Source: Actinomadura livida
GTDB lineage: Bacteria > Actinomycetota > Actinomycetes > Streptosporangiales > Streptosporangiaceae
DNA: 64,000 nt
NCBI RefSeq assembly: GCF_014648675.1
Contig: NZ_BMRO01000005.1
Span: 467,212-531,211, forward strand
Reading direction: 5' to 3'
Each line of letters opens with the position of its first letter. Positions within the stretch are counted from its first letter, which is position 1. Both the position numbers and the translations under genes were made by a program. The notes under the pieces were generated by a model that worked only from the letters and a program-made list of their open reading frames with translations, was not told where the DNA came from and ran no database searches. Of this stretch, positions 61,231 through 64,000 are shown piece after piece.

Positions 61231-62702
61231 TTCGCCACCCCCACCAGGACGGACGAGGCGCCTTCGGCGAGGCTCAGCGGCCACTCGGGCACGAGCCCGA
61301 ACACCAGCGACACCAGCACGAGCGCCCACATCGCGGCCGACATCGTCAGCGGCGGCCGCTCCACCGCCACCGATTCGGAGTGCCGGCGGAACCACCCGGC
61401 CTCGATGACCCGCCCGACGTACACGAGCGACAGCAGCGAGCTGACCAGCAGCACCGCGAGCACCGCCCAGCGCCCGTCCGCGATGAGCGCCTCCGCGAGC
61501 ACCCACTTGCTGACGAACCCGGCGGTCGGCGGCACCCCGACGAGCCCGAGCCCGGCCAGGACGATCGCGGCGAACGTCCACGGCATCGTCCGGCCCATCC
61601 CCGCCATGTCCGACAGCCGCGCCGCGCCGAGCCGGAGCACGACGATGCCCGCCGCGGCGAACAGCGCGCCCTTGATGACCGCGTGGTTGATGACGTGCAG
61701 GTAAGCGGCGGTGACGCCGTCGGACGTCGCGAGGCTGAACCCGGCGACGATGTACCCGACCTGGGCGATGCTCGACCAGGCCAGCAGGTACTTGAAGTCC
61801 GACTGGAAGCAGGCCACGGCCGACGCGACGAGCATCGCCAGGCAGGCCAGCACCAGCCCCACCTCGGTGATCGGCATCCGGCCGAAGACCAGCGCCGCCC
61901 CGAAGACGCCGAACGCGAAGCGCAGCAGCAGGTAGATCGCGACCTTGGTGTTGGTCGCCGACAGGAACACCGAGACCGCGGACGGCGACTCGGCGTAGGC
62001 GCCGGGCAGCCACCCGTGCAGCGGGAACAGGGCCATCTTGATGGCGAGCCCCACGAACACGAAGATCACGGCGGCGCCCAGGGCGCGGTTGCCGTAGATG
62101 TCCGGGAGCCGCTGCGCGAGGTCGGCCATGTTGAGCGTGCCGGTGACGGCGTAGGCGAGCCCGATGCCGATCAGCACGAACGTCGCGCCGATCGTCCCGA
62201 CGATCAGGTACTGGAACGCGGCCAGCAGGGCGCGCCTGCGCCGCCCCATCGCGACCAGCGCGTACGAGGACAGCGAGGTGATCTCAAGGAAGACGAAGGC
62301 GTTGAACGCGTCGCCGGTGGCCGTGATGCCGAGCAGCCCGGTGAGGTTCAGGCACAGGCAGGCGTAGAACAGCGGGATCCGGGACGCCTCGATCTCCGCC
62401 GCGATGCTCGCCCGGCAGTAGACCGCGGCGGCGACGCCGATGGCCGCCACCAGGATCAGCACCGGGACGTTGGCCCGGTCGATCACGTACTCGATGCCGG
62501 CGGGCGGCTCCCACCCGCCCATCGCGTAGTGGATCACCTCGCCGTCCGCGACCTGCCAGGCCAGCACGGACGCGCAGACCAGGGCCGCCACGGCGGCGGC
62601 CAGGAACAGCAGCCAGGCGATCGTGCGGGACCGCAGCAGCACGCACAGGGGGGCGGCCAGCAGGGGGATGACGACCTGGAGCGCGGGGAGATGTGCCGTC
62701 AC
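61227..62702 (-). CDS. Na+(K+)/H+ antiporter subunit MrpD/MnhD-like
   Basis: A 491-residue proton_antipo_M protein: AFNAFVFLEITSLSSYALVA with Glu (about 130-149), GLAIKMALFPLHGWLPGAYA with Lys (about 214-233), ESPSAVSVFLSATNTKVAIY, and LLAWSSIAQVGYIVAGFSLA (about 300-319). GTG at 62702 overlaps the mrpC stop by four bases. It follows mrpB and mrpC in the typical Mrp order B-C-D, so it is the best match to MrpD. Confidence 0.92.
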   Translation of the reverse strand: MTAHLPALQVVIPLLAAPLCVLLRSRTIAWLLFLAAAVAALVCASVLAWQVADGEVIHYAMGGWEPPAGIEYVIDRANVPVLILVAAIGVAAAVYCRASIAAEIEASRIPLFYACLCLNLTGLLGITATGDAFNAFVFLEITSLSSYALVAMGRRRRALLAAFQYLIVGTIGATFVLIGIGLAYAVTGTLNMADLAQRLPDIYGNRALGAAVIFVFVGLAIKMALFPLHGWLPGAYAESPSAVSVFLSATNTKVAIYLLLRFAFGVFGAALVFGRMPITEVGLVLACLAMLVASAVACFQSDFKYLLAWSSIAQVGYIVAGFSLATSDGVTAAYLHVINHAVIKGALFAAAGIVVLRLGAARLSDMAGMGRTMPWTFAAIVLAGLGLVGVPPTAGFVSKWVLAEALIADGRWAVLAVLLVSSLLSLVYVGRVIEAGWFRRHSESVAVERPPLTMSAAMWALVLVSLVFGLVPEWPLSLAEGASSVLVGVAK

Positions 62703-63121
62703 GGGCCCGCCTCGCCGCCGCGGACGCCGTCTCGCTCAGCAGTGCCGTTCAGCTCCGCAGTGCCGTCTTGCTCCGCCGCCTTGTCCCGCTCGATGACCTC
62801 GTCCTCCTCGATCGTCCCGTACGCCTCGTAGATCCGGATCGCCAGCGCGAGCCCCAGTGACGTGGTGGCCACGCCGACGACGATCGCGGTGAGGATCAGG
62901 ACGTGCGGCAGCGGGTGCGAGTAGACCTCGACGCCCTCCTCGACGATCGGCGCCCGGCCGTCCTCGACCTTGCCGAGGGCGATGTAGAACATGAAGACGC
63001 CGATCTGGAACAGGTTCAGCCCGATCAGCTTCTTCACCAGGTTGCCGTGGCTGATCACCGCGTACAGGCCGATGACCATCAGGACGAACACGAACCAGAA
63101 GATGTAGTGGCCCCCGGTCAT
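62699..63121 (-). CDS. Na+(K+)/H+ antiporter subunit MrpC/MnhC (NuoK-like)
   Basis: A 140-residue NuoK-like protein with three helices: IFWFVFVLMVIGLYAVISHG, NLVKKLIGLNLFQIGVFMFY (with a conserved Lys-Leu-x-G-L-x-L motif) and LPHVLILTAIVVGVATTSLG, ALAIRIYEAYGTIEEDEV. A charged C-terminal tail of about 35 residues (EQDGTAELNGTAERDGV) is longer than usual MrpC. ATG at 63121 overlaps the stop of the preceding gene. Confidence 0.93.
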   Translation of the reverse strand: MTGGHYIFWFVFVLMVIGLYAVISHGNLVKKLIGLNLFQIGVFMFYIALGKVEDGRAPIVEEGVEVYSHPLPHVLILTAIVVGVATTSLGLALAIRIYEAYGTIEEDEVIERDKAAEQDGTAELNGTAERDGVRGGEAGP

Positions 63122-64000
63122 CGGCGCGCCCCGCGGTTGGCGAAGCTGTAGTACACCGCGATCAGCACGGCCGCCACCGTGATCCCCACCCCGGTCTCGA
63201 TGATCAGGATCCCGTAGTGCTGGCCTTCCTCCGGATGCCCGGGGACGAGCGTGTCGTAGTCGAGGAACGCGCCGCCCAGCGCCATGTTGGCGACGCCGAG
63301 GCCGGCGTAGAGCAGGACGCCGACCGGGACGAGCCCCAGCATCACCGGCCACGGCAGGACGCGTTCGACCTCACCGATCCCGAAGACCAGGCTGTACAGG
63401 ACGAACCCCGCCGCGAAGATGACCCCGGCCTGGAACCCGCCGCCCGGCCCGTAGTCCCCGTGGAAGAGGACGTAGCAGGCGAAAAGGAGGATGAACGGCA
63501 TCAGCACTTTGCTGGCGACACGGAGCACGCGGTACTCGCTCATGACGACCGCCCGCGCACTCCGGTGCTCCGCGCCCTTTTCGGTGCCGTGTTCCGCGCC
63601 GTGTTCCGCGCCGTGTTCCGCGCTGTGCTCCCTGCCGTGTTCTGTGCCGTGTTCTGTGCCGGGCTCCGTGCCGCCTTCCGCGCCCTCTTCGCCGGCGTGT
63701 GCTTCGTCGCGCTCCGCGCGGCGCCGCGTCCGCAGCAGCAGGAGGGGCACCGTGACCCCGGCGGTGAAGATCACGACCAGTTCGCCCAGCGTGTCATAGC
63801 CGCGGTAGCTGGCCAGCACGGCCGCGACCGTGTTCGGAACGCCGATGTCCTCCTGCGATTCGTGCAGATAGGTCTGCGTGACGGGATTGGTCTGCACGGG
63901 CGTGTCCGGCTCGGCGAACGGCGGCAGGTCCTGCGCCGCGTACAGCAGTGTCGCGCCGAGCAGGACGGCCACCGCGCCGCCCGACCAGAGCCTGCGCCGG
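63118..64000 (-). CDS. Fused MbhE-like and MrpB/MnhB antiporter subunit, 5' end beyond window
   Basis: The frame is open to the right edge. The visible N-terminal part is like the hydrogenase subunit MbhE/MrpA C-terminus: LLYAAQDLPPFAEPDTPVQT, then DIGVPNTVAAVLASYRGYDT and LGELVVIFTAGVTVPLLLLR. A 35-residue linker rich in EHG repeats follows, then an MnhB domain (about 150-285), EYRVLRVASKVLMPFILLFA and HGDYGPGGGFQAGVIFAAGF. MnhB and MbhE are normally separate; here they are in one frame. The stop overlaps mrpC. Full N-terminus and any MrpA module cannot be seen. Confidence 0.85.
   Translation of the reverse strand, partial: RRRLWSGGAVAVLLGATLLYAAQDLPPFAEPDTPVQTNPVTQTYLHESQEDIGVPNTVAAVLASYRGYDTLGELVVIFTAGVTVPLLLLRTRRRAERDEAHAGEEGAEGGTEPGTEHGTEHGREHSAEHGAEHGAEHGTEKGAEHRSARAVVMSEYRVLRVASKVLMPFILLFACYVLFHGDYGPGGGFQAGVIFAAGFVLYSLVFGIGEVERVLPWPVMLGLVPVGVLLYAGLGVANMALGGAFLDYDTLVPGHPEEGQHYGILIIETGVGITVAAVLIAVYYSFANRGARR
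63583..63671. repeat. Degenerate 12-base tandem repeat (EHG-type) inside the MbhE-MrpB fusion gene
   Basis: About seven imperfect copies of GCGCCGTGTTCC encode the tetrapeptide repeats EHG[TARS] of the linker between the two domains. In-frame triplet-multiple copies mean that gain or loss of units would not break the gene. His and Glu richness suggests flexible or cation-binding linker. Confidence 0.75.

Noticed and set aside
63583..63671. Possible CRISPR-like array
   Set aside because: Repeat units are 12 bases, contiguous with no spacers, and are in frame within a coding sequence.

Overview
The window is very GC-rich, gene-dense and full of GTG starts. Its gene content (HspR with a HAIR operator, WS/DGAT, Acg-type nitroreductase, SARP/BTAD regulators, CU044_5270 and DUF5994 proteins, TIGR03086 maleylpyruvate isomerase-like protein, EtfD-like Fe-S oxidoreductase) points to a filamentous or related actinomycete. 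A member of the Streptosporangiales/Thermomonosporaceae such as Actinomadura is a reasonable guess, but I cannot fix the genus from sequence alone.

Layout. 0-5.3 kb: heat-shock operon dnaK-grpE-dnaJ-hspR-clpB on the minus strand (clpB runs off the left edge), with a HAIR operator upstream of dnaK. 5.4-7.7 kb: a frameshifted secreted-protease remnant, then an ECF sigma factor overlapping a membrane-anchored CU044_5270 protein. 7.7-14.2 kb: fatty-acid oxidation genes (3-hydroxyacyl-CoA dehydrogenase, thiolase, EtfD-like membrane Fe-S oxidoreductase) with small genes between them. 14.2-17 kb: a SARP regulator fused to membrane helices and a helix-hairpin-helix domain, and a ZIP metal transporter. 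17-20.2 kb: a glycine betaine/proline ABC importer operon. 20.4-23.1 kb: dcd, tRNA-Gly(CCC), then debris (integrase C-terminus, formylglycine-generating-enzyme pseudogene, DUF4240 gene, two transposase fragments), the mark of a decayed tRNA integration site. 23.1-25.4 kb: Lrp regulator divergent from an EamA exporter and an aldo/keto reductase.

25.5-34.4 kb is a large arsenic-resistance cluster: ArsN-like acetyltransferase, ArsM methyltransferase, four ArsR-family regulators, two flavoproteins (one with unusual Cys-rich tails), an MFS transporter, a truncated DUF2703-like ORF, ACR3 efflux pump and ArsC reductase.

34.5-52.5 kb is a stress/dormancy-type region: STAS protein, PAS-GAF-PP2C phosphatase, DUF5994, Acg-like nitroreductase, WS/DGAT, cyclic-nucleotide-binding protein, OsmC, a persulfide-sensing CstR regulon (persulfide dioxygenase-rhodanese, membrane rhodanese, TauE), DoxX-like protein, CBS pair, tandem universal stress protein, GH65 phosphorylase and Zn-alcohol dehydrogenase. 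Four divergent intergenic regions here share a palindrome-like box containing GGACCTTCG that resembles a DosR/DevR box, suggesting one hypoxia/redox regulon. The CstR genes carry two near-perfect ATACCCC-N2-GGGGTAT operators of their own.

52.9-57.7 kb: a large AfsR-type regulator (BTAD, NTPase, TPR) convergent with a DrrAB-like ABC exporter. 57.8-64 kb: an Mrp/Mbh-like cation-proton antiporter operon with three NuoL/M/N-type subunits, one MrpC, a 91-residue membrane protein of unknown role and a fused MbhE-MrpB subunit with an EHG-repeat linker, which runs off the right edge.
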